64,000 bases of DNA, from positions 98,823-162,822 of the forward strand of contig NZ_QOHH01000011.1 of NCBI RefSeq assembly GCF_003319105.1. The letters run 5' to 3'. This document shows positions 46,465-54,933 of this stretch, piece after piece. A program made the position numbers and the translations under genes. The notes beneath the pieces are model-generated. The model did no database searches, was not told the DNA's origin, and was given only the letters and a program-made list of their open reading frames with translations. This stretch comes from Blastococcus sp. TF02-09. GTDB lineage: Bacteria > Actinomycetota > Actinomycetes > Mycobacteriales > Geodermatophilaceae. How positions within the stretch are numbered: position 1 is the stretch's first letter; each line of letters opens with the position of its first letter.

Positions 46465-46534
46465 GGCGCCCGCGAGGCTACGTCGCTGCTCCGCCGCGGG
46501 GTCCGGGACGGGCGCGGTAGTAGGTTCGCTCCAT

Positions 46535-46629
46535 CACGGCAGTGCAGCGAGGAAGCCGGTGCGATCCCGGCGCGGTCCCGCCACTGTGACCCCGGGCGAC
46601 CAGGGGAGCCAGACACTCCGGCTGCCGTG
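46535..46629 (+). promoter_or_regulatory. Cobalamin riboswitch (compact form) upstream of cobN
   Basis: P1 arms CACGGCAG (46535-46542) and CTGCCGTG (46622-46629) enclose GGAAGCCGGTGCGATCCCGG and GGTCCCGCCACTGTGA, which includes the B12 box. The aptamer is about 95 nt and closely resembles the one at 34784-34880. A downstream hairpin (CGGGG at 46640, CCCCG at 46651) lies just before the ribosome site GTGAGGA. The design is translational repression of cobN by cobalamin. Confidence 0.92.
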
Positions 46630-46670
46630 CCCGACGACCCGGGGCGCGGACCCCGAGTGAGGAATGCGCC

Positions 46671-49600
46671 GTGAGCGACCCCGCCTTCGTGCTGCTGTCC
46701 ACCAGCGACACCGACCTGCTGTCCGCCCGCGCCTCGGGTGCCGGCTGGCGGCTGGGCAACCCGTCGCGGCTGGACGCCGAGGGCCTCGCCGCCGCCGTCG
46801 AGGGCAGCCCGCTCGTCGTCGTCCGCATCCTGGGCGTCCGGCGGCAGTACGAGGAGATGCTCGCGCCGCTGCTGGCCGGGCCCGCGCCGGTCGTCGTCCT
46901 CGGTGGGGAGCAGGTGCCCGACGCCGAGCTGATGGAGCTGTCGACCGTCCCGATGGGCGTCGCGACCGAGGCGCACGGCTACCTGGCGCAGGGCGGGCCG
47001 GACAACCTGGTCCAGCTGCACCGCTTCCTCTCCGACACCGTGCTGCTGACCGGCGAGGGGTTCGAGCCGCCGTCGGTCGCGCCGGACTGGGGCGTCCTCG
47101 ACCGGGAGAGCACCGGGGACGGCCCGGCCGTCGCCGTCCTCTACTACCGGGCGCACCACCTGGCGGGGAACACCGGCTTCGTCGAGTCGCTGTGCCGCGC
47201 CGTGGAGGACGCCGGTGGCCGCGCGCTGCCGGTCTTCACCTCCTCGCTGCGCTCGGTGCACCCCGAACTCCTGGACACCCTGCGCACCGCCGACGCGATG
47301 GTCGTGACGGTGCTCGCGGCCGGCGGCGCACGGCCGGCGACCGCGCAGGCCGGTGGGGACGACGGCGCCTGGGACGTCGGCGAGCTCGCCGCGCTCGACG
47401 TCCCGGTCATCCAGGGGCTGTGCCTGACCCGGTCGCGCGAGGAGTGGCTGGCCGACGACGACGGGCTCTCCCCGCTCGACGTCGGCAACCAGGTCGCCAT
47501 CCCGGAGTTCGATGGGCGGCTGATCAGCGTGCCGTTCTCGTTCAAGGAGACCGACGACGACGGGCTGACCTCCTACGTCGCCGACCCGGAACGGGCGGCG
47601 CGGGTGGCCGGCACCGCCGTCGCCCACGCTCGGCTGCGGCACACCCCGCCGGCCGAGCGGCGGATCGTGGTGATGCTGTCGGCCTACCCGACCAAGCACG
47701 CCCGCATCGGCAACGCCGTCGGCCTGGACACCCCCGCGTCGGTCGTCCGGCTGCTCGCCGCGATGGCCGGGCAGGGCTACGACATCGGCCCCTTCGACGG
47801 CCCGGACGCGCTGCCCGGCGTCGCCGACCTCGACGGCGACGCGCTGGTCCACGCGCTGATCGCGGCCGGCGGGCAGGACGAGAACTGGCTGACTGAGGAG
47901 CAGCTGTCCGGCAACCCGGTGCGCATCCCCGCCGCCGAGTACCGGAAGCACTTCGACAGCCTCCCGGCCGACCTGCGCGAGGCGATGGTCGAGCACTGGG
48001 GCGAGGCGCCCGGCTCGCTGTACGTGGACGGGGACGACATCGTCTTCGCCGCACTTCGGGCCGGCAACCTCGTCGTCATGGTGCAGCCGCCCCGCGGCTT
48101 CGGCGAGAACCCGATCGCGATCTACCACGACCCCGACCTGCCGCCCTCGCACCACTACCTGGCCGCCTACTGGTGGCTGCGGTCGGTCTTCGGCGCGCAC
48201 GCGCTGGTGCACGTCGGCAAACACGGGAACATGGAGTGGCTGCCGGGCAAGACCGTCGGGTTGTCGGCGAGCTGCGGTCCGGACGCCGCGGTCGGCGACC
48301 TGCCGCTGGTCTACCCGTTCCTGGTCAACGACCCGGGGGAGGGCAGCCAGGCCAAGCGTCGGGCGCACGCCACCCTGGTCGACCACATGGTGCCGCCGAT
48401 GGCCCGCGCGGAGACCTACGGCGACATCGCCCGCCTGGAGCAGCTGCTCGACGAGCACGCCAACGTCGCGGCCATGGACCCGGCGAAGCTGCCCGCCGTC
48501 CGGGCGCAGATCTGGACGCTGCTGCAGGCGGCCAAGCTCGACGCCGACCTGGGGCTCGACGAGCGCCCCGCGGACGAGCACTTCGACGAGATGATCCTGC
48601 ACGTCGACGGGTGGCTCTGCGAGATCAAGGACTCCCAGATCCGCGACGGCCTGCACGTGCTGGGCGCCCCGCCGGTCGGGCAGAACCGCATGGACCTGGT
48701 GCTCGCCATGCTGCGGGCCCGGCAGATCTGGGGCGGCTCGGTCGCGCTCCCGGGCCTGCGCGAGGCGCTCGGCCTGACCGAGGACGGGACGGCGGGGCTC
48801 GCGGAGACCGACCGCGTCGAGGCGCTCGCCGTCGCCCTCGTCGAGGGGATGGAGGCGCGCGGCTGGACCGCCGCCGGCGTGCACGACGTCGTCCGCGCGG
48901 TCCTCGGCCGGGACGACGACGGGGTCGCCGCCGTCCTCCGCTTCGCCGCCGACGAGGTCGTGCCCCGGCTGGAGCGCACCACCGACGAGCTGGACGCCAC
49001 GTTGCACGCCCTCGAGGGCGGCTACGTGCCGGCCGGGCCCTCGGGCTCGCCGCTGCGGGGGCTGATCAACGTGCTGCCGACCGGGCGCAACTTCTACTCC
49101 GTGGACCCGCGCGCGGTGCCCTCGCGGCTGGCCTGGGAGACCGGGCAGGCGATGGCCGAGTCACTGGTGGACCGGTACCGCACCGACACGGGGGAGTACC
49201 CGCGCTCGGTGGGGCTGTCGGTGTGGGGCACCTCGGCGATGCGCACCTCCGGCGACGACATCGCGGAGGTGCTGGCGCTGCTCGGCGTCCGCCCCGTCTG
49301 GGACGAGGCCTCCCGGCGGATCACGGGTCTCGAGCCGATCCCGCTCGACGAGCTGGGCCGGCCGCGGATCGACGTCACGGTGCGGATCAGCGGCTTCTTC
49401 CGGGACGCGTTCCCGCACGTGGTCACCATGCTGGACGACGCGGTGACCCTGGCCGCCGGCCTCGACGAGGACCCGGCGCAGAACTTCGTGCGCGCCCACG
49501 TGGACGCCGACGTCGCCACGCACGGCGACCGGCGCCGGGCCACCACCCGGGTGTTCGGCTCCAAGCCCGGCGCCTACGGGGCCGGGCTGCTGTCGCTGAT

Positions 49601-50288
49601 CGACAGCCGCAACTGGCGCGGGGACGCCGACCTCGCCGAGGTGTACGCCGTGTGGGGCGGCTACGCGTACGGCCGGGACCTCGACGGCGTCCAGGCCCGC
49701 CCGGACATGGAGGCGGCGTACAAGCGGATCGCGGTCGCGGCGAAGAACGTGGACACCCGCGAGCACGACATCGCCGACTCCGACGACTACTTCCAGTACC
49801 ACGGCGGGATGGTGGCGACCGTCCGCGCGCTGACCGGGCAGGCGCCGGCTGCCTACATCGGCGACTCCACCCGGCCCGAGCAGGTGCGCACCCGGTCGCT
49901 CACCGAGGAGACCGCGCGGGTGTTCCGGGCGCGGGTGGTCAACCCGAAGTGGATGGCCGCGATGCGCCGGCACGGCTACAAGGGCGCGTTCGAGATGGCC
50001 GCCACCGTGGACTACCTGTTCGGCTACGACGCCACCACCGGCGTCGTCGCCGACTGGATGTACGAGAAGCTCGCGCAGACCTACGTGCTGGACCCGGAGA
50101 ACCGCGAGTTCATGGAGAGGTCCAACCCGTGGGCGCTGCACGGCATCGCCGAGCGGCTGCTCGAGGCCGTCGACCGGACGATGTGGGCCGAGCCCGATCC
50201 GGCGCTGCTCGCCGAGCTGCAGCAGGCCTACCTCGACACCGAGGGCGACCTCGAGGGTGGTGAGTCACCGGCGCAGGTCGGCCGGTGA
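46671..50288 (+). CDS. cobN: Cobaltochelatase large subunit CobN
   Basis: 1205 aa, the usual CobN length. Conserved blocks include YYRAHHLAGNTGFVESLCRA, VIQGLCLTRSREEW, HVGKHGNMEWLPGKTVGLSA (metal/tetrapyrrole site His), LPTGRNFYSVDPRAVPS and RVFGSKPGAYGAGL. It inserts cobalt into hydrogenobyrinic acid a,c-diamide with an AAA+ partner, here probably the ChlID protein at 32679. GTG 46671 sits 7 bases after GAGGA. It ends 10 bp from the convergent oxidase gene. Confidence 0.95.
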   Translation: MSDPAFVLLSTSDTDLLSARASGAGWRLGNPSRLDAEGLAAAVEGSPLVVVRILGVRRQYEEMLAPLLAGPAPVVVLGGEQVPDAELMELSTVPMGVATEAHGYLAQGGPDNLVQLHRFLSDTVLLTGEGFEPPSVAPDWGVLDRESTGDGPAVAVLYYRAHHLAGNTGFVESLCRAVEDAGGRALPVFTSSLRSVHPELLDTLRTADAMVVTVLAAGGARPATAQAGGDDGAWDVGELAALDVPVIQGLCLTRSREEWLADDDGLSPLDVGNQVAIPEFDGRLISVPFSFKETDDDGLTSYVADPERAARVAGTAVAHARLRHTPPAERRIVVMLSAYPTKHARIGNAVGLDTPASVVRLLAAMAGQGYDIGPFDGPDALPGVADLDGDALVHALIAAGGQDENWLTEEQLSGNPVRIPAAEYRKHFDSLPADLREAMVEHWGEAPGSLYVDGDDIVFAALRAGNLVVMVQPPRGFGENPIAIYHDPDLPPSHHYLAAYWWLRSVFGAHALVHVGKHGNMEWLPGKTVGLSASCGPDAAVGDLPLVYPFLVNDPGEGSQAKRRAHATLVDHMVPPMARAETYGDIARLEQLLDEHANVAAMDPAKLPAVRAQIWTLLQAAKLDADLGLDERPADEHFDEMILHVDGWLCEIKDSQIRDGLHVLGAPPVGQNRMDLVLAMLRARQIWGGSVALPGLREALGLTEDGTAGLAETDRVEALAVALVEGMEARGWTAAGVHDVVRAVLGRDDDGVAAVLRFAADEVVPRLERTTDELDATLHALEGGYVPAGPSGSPLRGLINVLPTGRNFYSVDPRAVPSRLAWETGQAMAESLVDRYRTDTGEYPRSVGLSVWGTSAMRTSGDDIAEVLALLGVRPVWDEASRRITGLEPIPLDELGRPRIDVTVRISGFFRDAFPHVVTMLDDAVTLAAGLDEDPAQNFVRAHVDADVATHGDRRRATTRVFGSKPGAYGAGLLSLIDSRNWRGDADLAEVYAVWGGYAYGRDLDGVQARPDMEAAYKRIAVAAKNVDTREHDIADSDDYFQYHGGMVATVRALTGQAPAAYIGDSTRPEQVRTRSLTEETARVFRARVVNPKWMAAMRRHGYKGAFEMAATVDYLFGYDATTGVVADWMYEKLAQTYVLDPENREFMERSNPWALHGIAERLLEAVDRTMWAEPDPALLAELQQAYLDTEGDLEGGESPAQVGR

Positions 50289-50298
50289 CCCGCCGTCC

Positions 50299-51465
50299 TC
50301 AGCGGACCGGGCGCAGCGCGTCCCGCGTCAGGGAGGCGATCGAGGGATAGCCGTCGACCGCCATGGTCAGGTCGGTCTCGGCGAGCAGGCAGCGGAGCAC
50401 GTGCTCGATCCCTTCCTGCCCGCCGACCGCGAGGCCATAGGCGTAGGGGCGGCCGACGGCGACGGCGCGGGCCCCCATGGCGAGGGCCTTGACCACGTCC
50501 GGGCCGCCGCGGATCCCGCTGTCGAAGATCACCGGCGCGTCGCCCACGGCGTCCACGACGTCGGGGAGGCAGTCGATGGCCGGTATCCCGCCGTTGGCCT
50601 GGCGGCCGCCGTGGTTGGAGCAGTAGATGCCGTCCATGCCGGCGTCGACGGCGCGGCGGGCGTCGTCGGGGGAGCAGATGCCCTTGAGCAGGATCGGCAG
50701 CGAGGTGAGCGAGCGGAACCAGGCCAGGTCGTCCCAGCTCAGGCTCTGGTTGCCGAAGATCGACGCCCAGTGCCCGACGGCGGCCTGCGGGTCCTCCTCC
50801 GGGGACGCGGCCAGCCGGGAGCGGAACACCGGGTCGGAGGTGTAGTTGGCCAGGCACAGGCCGGTGAGCTGCGGGAAGCTCGCGATCGTCAGGTCCCGCG
50901 GGCGCCAGCCCAGCGTCAGCGTGTCCAGGGTGATCACGATGGCCTCGTAGCCCGCCGCCTCGGCCCGCCGGACCAGGCTCTCGGTGAGCTCGCGGTCGTT
51001 CGGCGGGTAGAGCTGGAACCAGCCGGGGGTGTCGCCCAGGGCGGCGGCGACGTCCTCGAGCGGGTCCTGCATCAGGGTCGAGGCGATCATCGGGACGCCG
51101 GTGGCCGCTGCGGCGCGGGCGGTCGTCAGATCGCCGTGCCCCTCCTTCTCGCAGATGCCGATGACGCCGACCGGCGCCAGCATCAGCGGCGTCGGCAGCT
51201 GCCGGCCGAACAGCTCGACGCCGAGCTCGCGCTGCGCGGCGCCGGCGAGCATCCGCGGCATGAGGCCCCAGCGCTCGAAGGCGGTGACGTTGATCCGCTG
51301 CGTGTGCTCGTTGCCCGCGCCGCCGGCGACGTAGGACCACACCTCCTCGGACATGGCCTGCTCGGCCGCCCGCGCGAGGGCGTCGTAGTGCATGGGCAGC
51401 GTCGGCCTCTGCCCGACCAGCCCGTTGAAGTAGATCCCGAACTGCCAGTCGCCGTGGTTGGCCAC
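50299..51465 (-). CDS. FMN-dependent alpha-hydroxy-acid oxidase (lactate 2-monooxygenase-like)
   Basis: 388 aa. Family marks are YVAGGAGNEHTQRINV, LAPVGVIGICEKEGHGD, QLYPPNDRELTESLVRRA, LLKGICSPDDARRAVDAGMD and the catalytic/FMN signature YCSNHGGRQANGG. The N-terminal NHGDWQFGIYFNGLVGQRP is typical of lactate-2-monooxygenase-like proteins. It oxidises an alpha-hydroxy acid to the keto acid or decarboxylated product. GTG 51465 follows GAGGAG by 5 bases. It is divergent from P450-1 and shares the region with the 30-bp regulatory repeat, so it is likely part of the P450 regulon. The substrate is unknown. Confidence 0.85.
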   Translation of the reverse strand: MANHGDWQFGIYFNGLVGQRPTLPMHYDALARAAEQAMSEEVWSYVAGGAGNEHTQRINVTAFERWGLMPRMLAGAAQRELGVELFGRQLPTPLMLAPVGVIGICEKEGHGDLTTARAAAATGVPMIASTLMQDPLEDVAAALGDTPGWFQLYPPNDRELTESLVRRAEAAGYEAIVITLDTLTLGWRPRDLTIASFPQLTGLCLANYTSDPVFRSRLAASPEEDPQAAVGHWASIFGNQSLSWDDLAWFRSLTSLPILLKGICSPDDARRAVDAGMDGIYCSNHGGRQANGGIPAIDCLPDVVDAVGDAPVIFDSGIRGGPDVVKALAMGARAVAVGRPYAYGLAVGGQEGIEHVLRCLLAETDLTMAVDGYPSIASLTRDALRPVR

Positions 51466-51583
51466 GCGCACTCCTCGTGTTCTCGTCGGCGGGGGCCGGG
51501 CCTGCCGACCGAAGCGGATCCTGGCACGCACCCCGGGCCGCCGGCTCCGCGGGCCCGGCGATCGAGGCGCCCGCCGCCGAAGT

Positions 51584-51613
51584 CCTTGACGGCGTGAACT
51601 GAATCACATTTCA
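51584..51613 (+). promoter_or_regulatory. Shared promoter/operator copy 1 (P450-1)
   Basis: 30 bases that recur at 54067-54096 with one mismatch. They contain a -35-like TTGACG (51586) and the dyad TGAACTG-N5-CATTTCA (51595-51613), which overlaps the spacer and -10 region (TTTCAA, 17-base spacing). The geometry suits repression by the TetR protein encoded at 54104. Confidence 0.75.
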
Positions 51614-51660
51614 ATTGCCCGATCGCGCACGACGCCGGTTCCGCTGCGAGGAGGGCGACG

Positions 51661-52935
51661 ATGACCGTCGACGACAGGTTCACCGAGGACTTCCACCGGC
51701 GCGAGCCCGCCGAGGAGGAGCTCGGGACGTGGAGCGAGCCGGTGACCGGTCCGGTGGGGGACTGGGCCACCGACTTCTCGCACATCGACGAGCAGTACGC
51801 GAAGCACGCCCCCGAGATCTGGGCGGACCTGCGGCAGCGGTGCCCGATCGCGCACACCGGGCGGTTCGGCGGCGCCTGGCTGCCGACCCGGTACGAGGAC
51901 GTGCAAGCGATCGCCTACGACACCGACCACTTCAGCTCGCGCGCGATCATCGTGAACAACTACCGGCCCCCGCTGGACCTGGCGCCGGTCGGCGGTGAGC
52001 CGCCGATCTCGTCGGATCCGCCGTTCCACCACGACGCGCGCAAGCTGCTGCTCCCGGCGTTCACCAAGGCGAACGTCGCGAAGCAGGCGGTGACGACCGA
52101 GGCGTTCTGCCACTCGCTGATCGACGGACTCGCCGGCCGGGACGTCGTGGACGCGGCGACCGAGTACGGCATGCACATCCCCATCCGCGTGGTCGCCGAC
52201 ATGCTGGGCTTCCCCGCCGAGGACGGCCCGCAGTTCAAGGCCTTCGTGGAGAACGCCCTGGAGGGGGTCAACGACCCGATGGAGGAGCGGGAGGAGCGCG
52301 GCAACCAGCTGTTCGACTACCTCCTGGCGCAGATCCGCGACCACGTCGACAACCCGCGGGACGACCTCACGACCTACCTGGTCAACGCAGAGCTGTACGG
52401 CCAGAAGCTCGAGCCCCAGCACGTCGCCGGCACGATGGCGCTGCTGCTCATCGCCGGCATCGACACCACCTGGAGCGCGATCGGCGCCTCGCTGTGGCAC
52501 CTGGCCCAGCACCCGGAGGACCGGCGCCGACTCGTGGCCGACCCCTCCCTGCGGACGACGGCGGTCGAGGAGTTCCTCCGCGCCTACGCGCCGGTCACCA
52601 TGGCCCGGCTGGTCAAGGAGGACATCAGCTTCGGCGGGGTGGAGATGAAGGCCGAGGACTGGGTGCTGCTGCCCTTCCCGGCCGCCAACCGCGACCCCGA
52701 GCGGTTCGAGCGGGCCGACGAGGTGGTCATCGACCGCGAGGTGAACCGGCACGCCGCGTTCGGCCTGGGCATCCACCGCTGCGTCGGTTCGCACCTGGCC
52801 CGGATGGAGCTGCGCGTGGCGCTGGACGTCTGGCTGGACCGCATCCCGGAGTTCTCGCTGGCCGACCCGGACGCCGTGCGGTGGTCGACCGGTCAGATCC
52901 GCGGTCCGCGGGCGCTGCCGCTGCGCATCGGCTGA
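51661..52935 (+). CDS. Cytochrome P450 (first paralogue)
   Basis: 424 aa. I-helix motif AGIDTTW, K-helix EEFLRAYAPVTMAR (E-x-x-R-like), PERF-type DPERF, and heme loop FGLGIHRCVGSHLARMEL with Cys374. A characteristic PPISSDPPFHHDARKLLLP segment lies near residue 115. It is a class-I bacterial P450 that would need a ferredoxin; the only one nearby is at 54718. It is very similar to the P450 at 54930, with the same length and Cys position, so the two arose by duplication. ATG 51661 follows GAGGAGGG. The substrate is not inferable. Confidence 0.92.
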   Translation: MTVDDRFTEDFHRREPAEEELGTWSEPVTGPVGDWATDFSHIDEQYAKHAPEIWADLRQRCPIAHTGRFGGAWLPTRYEDVQAIAYDTDHFSSRAIIVNNYRPPLDLAPVGGEPPISSDPPFHHDARKLLLPAFTKANVAKQAVTTEAFCHSLIDGLAGRDVVDAATEYGMHIPIRVVADMLGFPAEDGPQFKAFVENALEGVNDPMEEREERGNQLFDYLLAQIRDHVDNPRDDLTTYLVNAELYGQKLEPQHVAGTMALLLIAGIDTTWSAIGASLWHLAQHPEDRRRLVADPSLRTTAVEEFLRAYAPVTMARLVKEDISFGGVEMKAEDWVLLPFPAANRDPERFERADEVVIDREVNRHAAFGLGIHRCVGSHLARMELRVALDVWLDRIPEFSLADPDAVRWSTGQIRGPRALPLRIG

Positions 52936-52954
52936 GGGGCCGCGCCGCCGGCGG

Positions 52955-53965
52955 TCACCAGCCCCGCATGTCGACCGGCCAGCTGTCGACGACGTCGTCG
53001 CCGTCGACCACCCACATGCGCTCGTGCAGCGCGCAGGTCGGGTCGACGTGCGCCGGCACCAGCCGCACCCGGTCGCCGACGGCGGGCAGCGCGGCGCCGT
53101 CCTTCGCCGAGAAGACCGTGTGCTCGTCGGAGCAGTACCAGACGGCCGCGCCCGGCAGGGTCGGGTTGCCGTGGTCCATGCCGAACGCCTTGAGGCCGGC
53201 GTCGGCGACGGCGTAGCCCTGGCTGCGGTTCACCGAGACCACGGTCGCGAGCACGGTGAGCGCCTGCCCGAAGGGGACGTCGTCCTGCGCGGCGTACGCG
53301 GAGTCCATGAGCGCGTAGGAGCCGGCCTGCAGCTCGGTGACGACCGTGTTGGCCCGCCAGGTCCCGGTGCCGCCGCCGGAGACGACGTCGCCGCCGACGT
53401 CCGCGTGCGCCTTCTGCAGCAGGGCCATGGCGCCGGCCGTCCGCTCGGCCCGCTCCACCGGGTCGGCGACCATCATCAGGTGGCCCTCGTAGCCCATGAC
53501 GCCGCGGACCTCGAGGCCCGCGGCCCGCGCTGCGTCGGCCAGCCGGCCGGCGTCGGCCGGGTCGCAGCCGCACCGCGGCAGCCCGACGTTCACGTCGACG
53601 AGCACCTCGCGGACGCCGCCGGCCACGGCCGCCGCGAGCACTGCGTCGGAGTCGACGGCGACGGTCACCCGGGCGCCGGACTCCACGACCGCTCCCAGCC
53701 GGCGCATGTCGAGGACCTCGTTGGCCAGCAGCAGGTCCTCGCCCAGCCCGGCTGCCGCCATGACCTCGACCTCGCGGACGGTGGCGCAGGTGAAGCCCCG
53801 GTGCCCCCGGTCGGCCTGCAGCCGGGCCAGGCCGCTCGTCTTGTGCGCCTTGACGTGCGGGCGCAGCCGGCGCCCCGGCCAGGCCCGGGCCATGGTCGCG
53901 AGGTTGCGCTCGAGCACCTCCCGGTCGACGACGAGCGCGGGGGTGGGGAGCTCGTCGATCCGCAT
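52955..53965 (-). CDS. D-threonine-aldolase-like PLP enzyme (DSD1 family)
   Basis: 336 aa of fold-type III (alanine-racemase-like barrel). The N-terminus MRIDELPTPALVVDREVLER leads to the PLP-Lys motif RPHVKAHKTSGLARLQ. Downstream, VSGGGTGTWRANT is the phosphate loop. The C-terminal DHGNP and PAHVDPTC supply the metal-binding His/Cys expected for D-threonine aldolase or D-serine dehydratase. Such enzymes cleave or dehydrate beta-hydroxy-D-amino acids. It is divergent from tetR and shares its operator region, so it probably belongs to the P450 regulon. D-threonine aldolase and D-serine dehydratase cannot be told apart from sequence alone. Confidence 0.83.
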   Translation of the reverse strand: MRIDELPTPALVVDREVLERNLATMARAWPGRRLRPHVKAHKTSGLARLQADRGHRGFTCATVREVEVMAAAGLGEDLLLANEVLDMRRLGAVVESGARVTVAVDSDAVLAAAVAGGVREVLVDVNVGLPRCGCDPADAGRLADAARAAGLEVRGVMGYEGHLMMVADPVERAERTAGAMALLQKAHADVGGDVVSGGGTGTWRANTVVTELQAGSYALMDSAYAAQDDVPFGQALTVLATVVSVNRSQGYAVADAGLKAFGMDHGNPTLPGAAVWYCSDEHTVFSAKDGAALPAVGDRVRLVPAHVDPTCALHERMWVVDGDDVVDSWPVDMRGW

Positions 53966-54066
53966 CACGACGTCGCGGGCGGCGTGATCAGGGCCATGGC
54001 CGGAGTCTGGCACGGGAACGGCGCACCGCCCAGGTGCCCGCGGGACCGGCGCGACGCGCTCGAAGG

Positions 54067-54096
54067 CCTTGACGGAGTGAACTGAATCACATTTCA
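54067..54096 (+). promoter_or_regulatory. Shared promoter/operator copy 2 (tetR-ferredoxin-P450-2)
   Basis: Matches 51584-51613 at 29 of 30 positions. -35-like TTGACG at 54069, spacer 17, -10-like TTTCAT at 54092-54097. The dyad TGAACTG-N5-CATTTCA is at 54078-54096. Transcription would start near 54104, which is the A of the tetR ATG, so tetR mRNA is probably leaderless and self-repressed. Confidence 0.75.
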
Positions 54097-54103
54097 TTTC
54101 GCC

Positions 54104-54721
54104 ATGGGGCGCACGGTCGGAGCCACCGCCGAGGGGACGCGTCGGCGCCTGCTGCGCGCCGCGGCCGACGTCTTCGCCGCGCGAGGTTACGACGGCACCC
54201 GGGTCGCCGACATCGCGAAGGCCGCCGGGCTGAGCAACAGCGCGTTGTACTGCTACTTCACCTCCCGGGCCGAGCTGCTGATCGGCGCCCTGCGGGCACA
54301 CGGCCGGCGCCCCCTCGAGGAGCTGGTGGCGCGGTTCCCGACCCGCTCGGTGGCCGACCTGCTGCTGCAGACCGGCGCGGCGCTGCGGCGTCAGCAGGGG
54401 CCGGAGAGCTTCCTGGCCGTCGAGGCGCTGATCGCCGCCCGGCACCACGGCGACGTGGTCCCGGCGCTGCACGACTACCTCGGGGAGCGCGCCGGCTGGC
54501 TGGCGGACCTGGTCCGGGAGGGCCAGCGGAGCGGGGAGCTCGACCCCGCGCTGTCGCCGCAGGCGGTCGCGCACTTCTGCCTGGCGCTGGCCGCCGGGAC
54601 GACGCTCATCAGCCCCGACCTGCACGACGTCGACGACCAGGACTGGATCGACCTGCTCATCCGGGTCATCGCCAGCCTCGAACCTGCCCGTGCCCCTCGA
54701 GAGATCGGAACGCACGCATGA
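54104..54721 (+). CDS. TetR-family regulator of the P450 cluster
   Basis: 205 aa. The N-terminal DNA-binding domain is RLLRAAADVFAARGYDGTRV, then IAKAAGLSNSALYCYFTSRAELL, a standard TetR helix-turn-helix. The C-terminal ligand-binding part is divergent. It overlaps the ferredoxin gene by 4 bp (ATGA). With no ribosome site and a promoter ending at the ATG, the mRNA is probably leaderless. The shared operator in front of P450-1 and of its own gene makes it the likely repressor of both. Confidence 0.88.
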   Translation: MGRTVGATAEGTRRRLLRAAADVFAARGYDGTRVADIAKAAGLSNSALYCYFTSRAELLIGALRAHGRRPLEELVARFPTRSVADLLLQTGAALRRQQGPESFLAVEALIAARHHGDVVPALHDYLGERAGWLADLVREGQRSGELDPALSPQAVAHFCLALAAGTTLISPDLHDVDDQDWIDLLIRVIASLEPARAPREIGTHA

Positions 54722-54933
54722 GAGTGAGCATCGACACCACGAAGTGCCAGGGCCACGGCCGCTGCTACGACCTCGCCCCGGACCTGTTCGGCGAGGACGA
54801 GGAGGGCTACGCGACCCTGACCGACCTCACCGCCGACCGCGACGTCCCCGAGGACCGCGAGGGCGACGCCCGGCTGGCCGCGGCCAACTGTCCCGAGTCC
54901 GCCGTCCTGGTGCACGAGGAGGCCCACGCATGA
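54718..54933 (+). CDS. P450-type single-cluster ferredoxin
   Basis: 71 aa. The ligand set is Cys10-x2-His13-x2-Cys16 and Cys58-Pro: CQGHGRC and NCPESA. Replacement of the second Cys by His is typical of actinobacterial ferredoxins that feed P450s; the cluster is [3Fe-4S] or a His-ligated [4Fe-4S]. It overlaps tetR and P450-2 by 4 bp at each end, so the three are one translational unit. It probably serves P450-2 and perhaps P450-1. No ferredoxin reductase is encoded nearby. Confidence 0.92.
   Translation: MRVSIDTTKCQGHGRCYDLAPDLFGEDEEGYATLTDLTADRDVPEDREGDARLAAANCPESAVLVHEEAHA

Noticed and set aside
52955..53965. Alanine racemase
   Set aside because: N-terminal barrel is similar, but the DHGNP and C-terminal metal-ligand motifs fit the D-threonine aldolase/D-serine dehydratase group, and the usual racemase Tyr domain is not evident.
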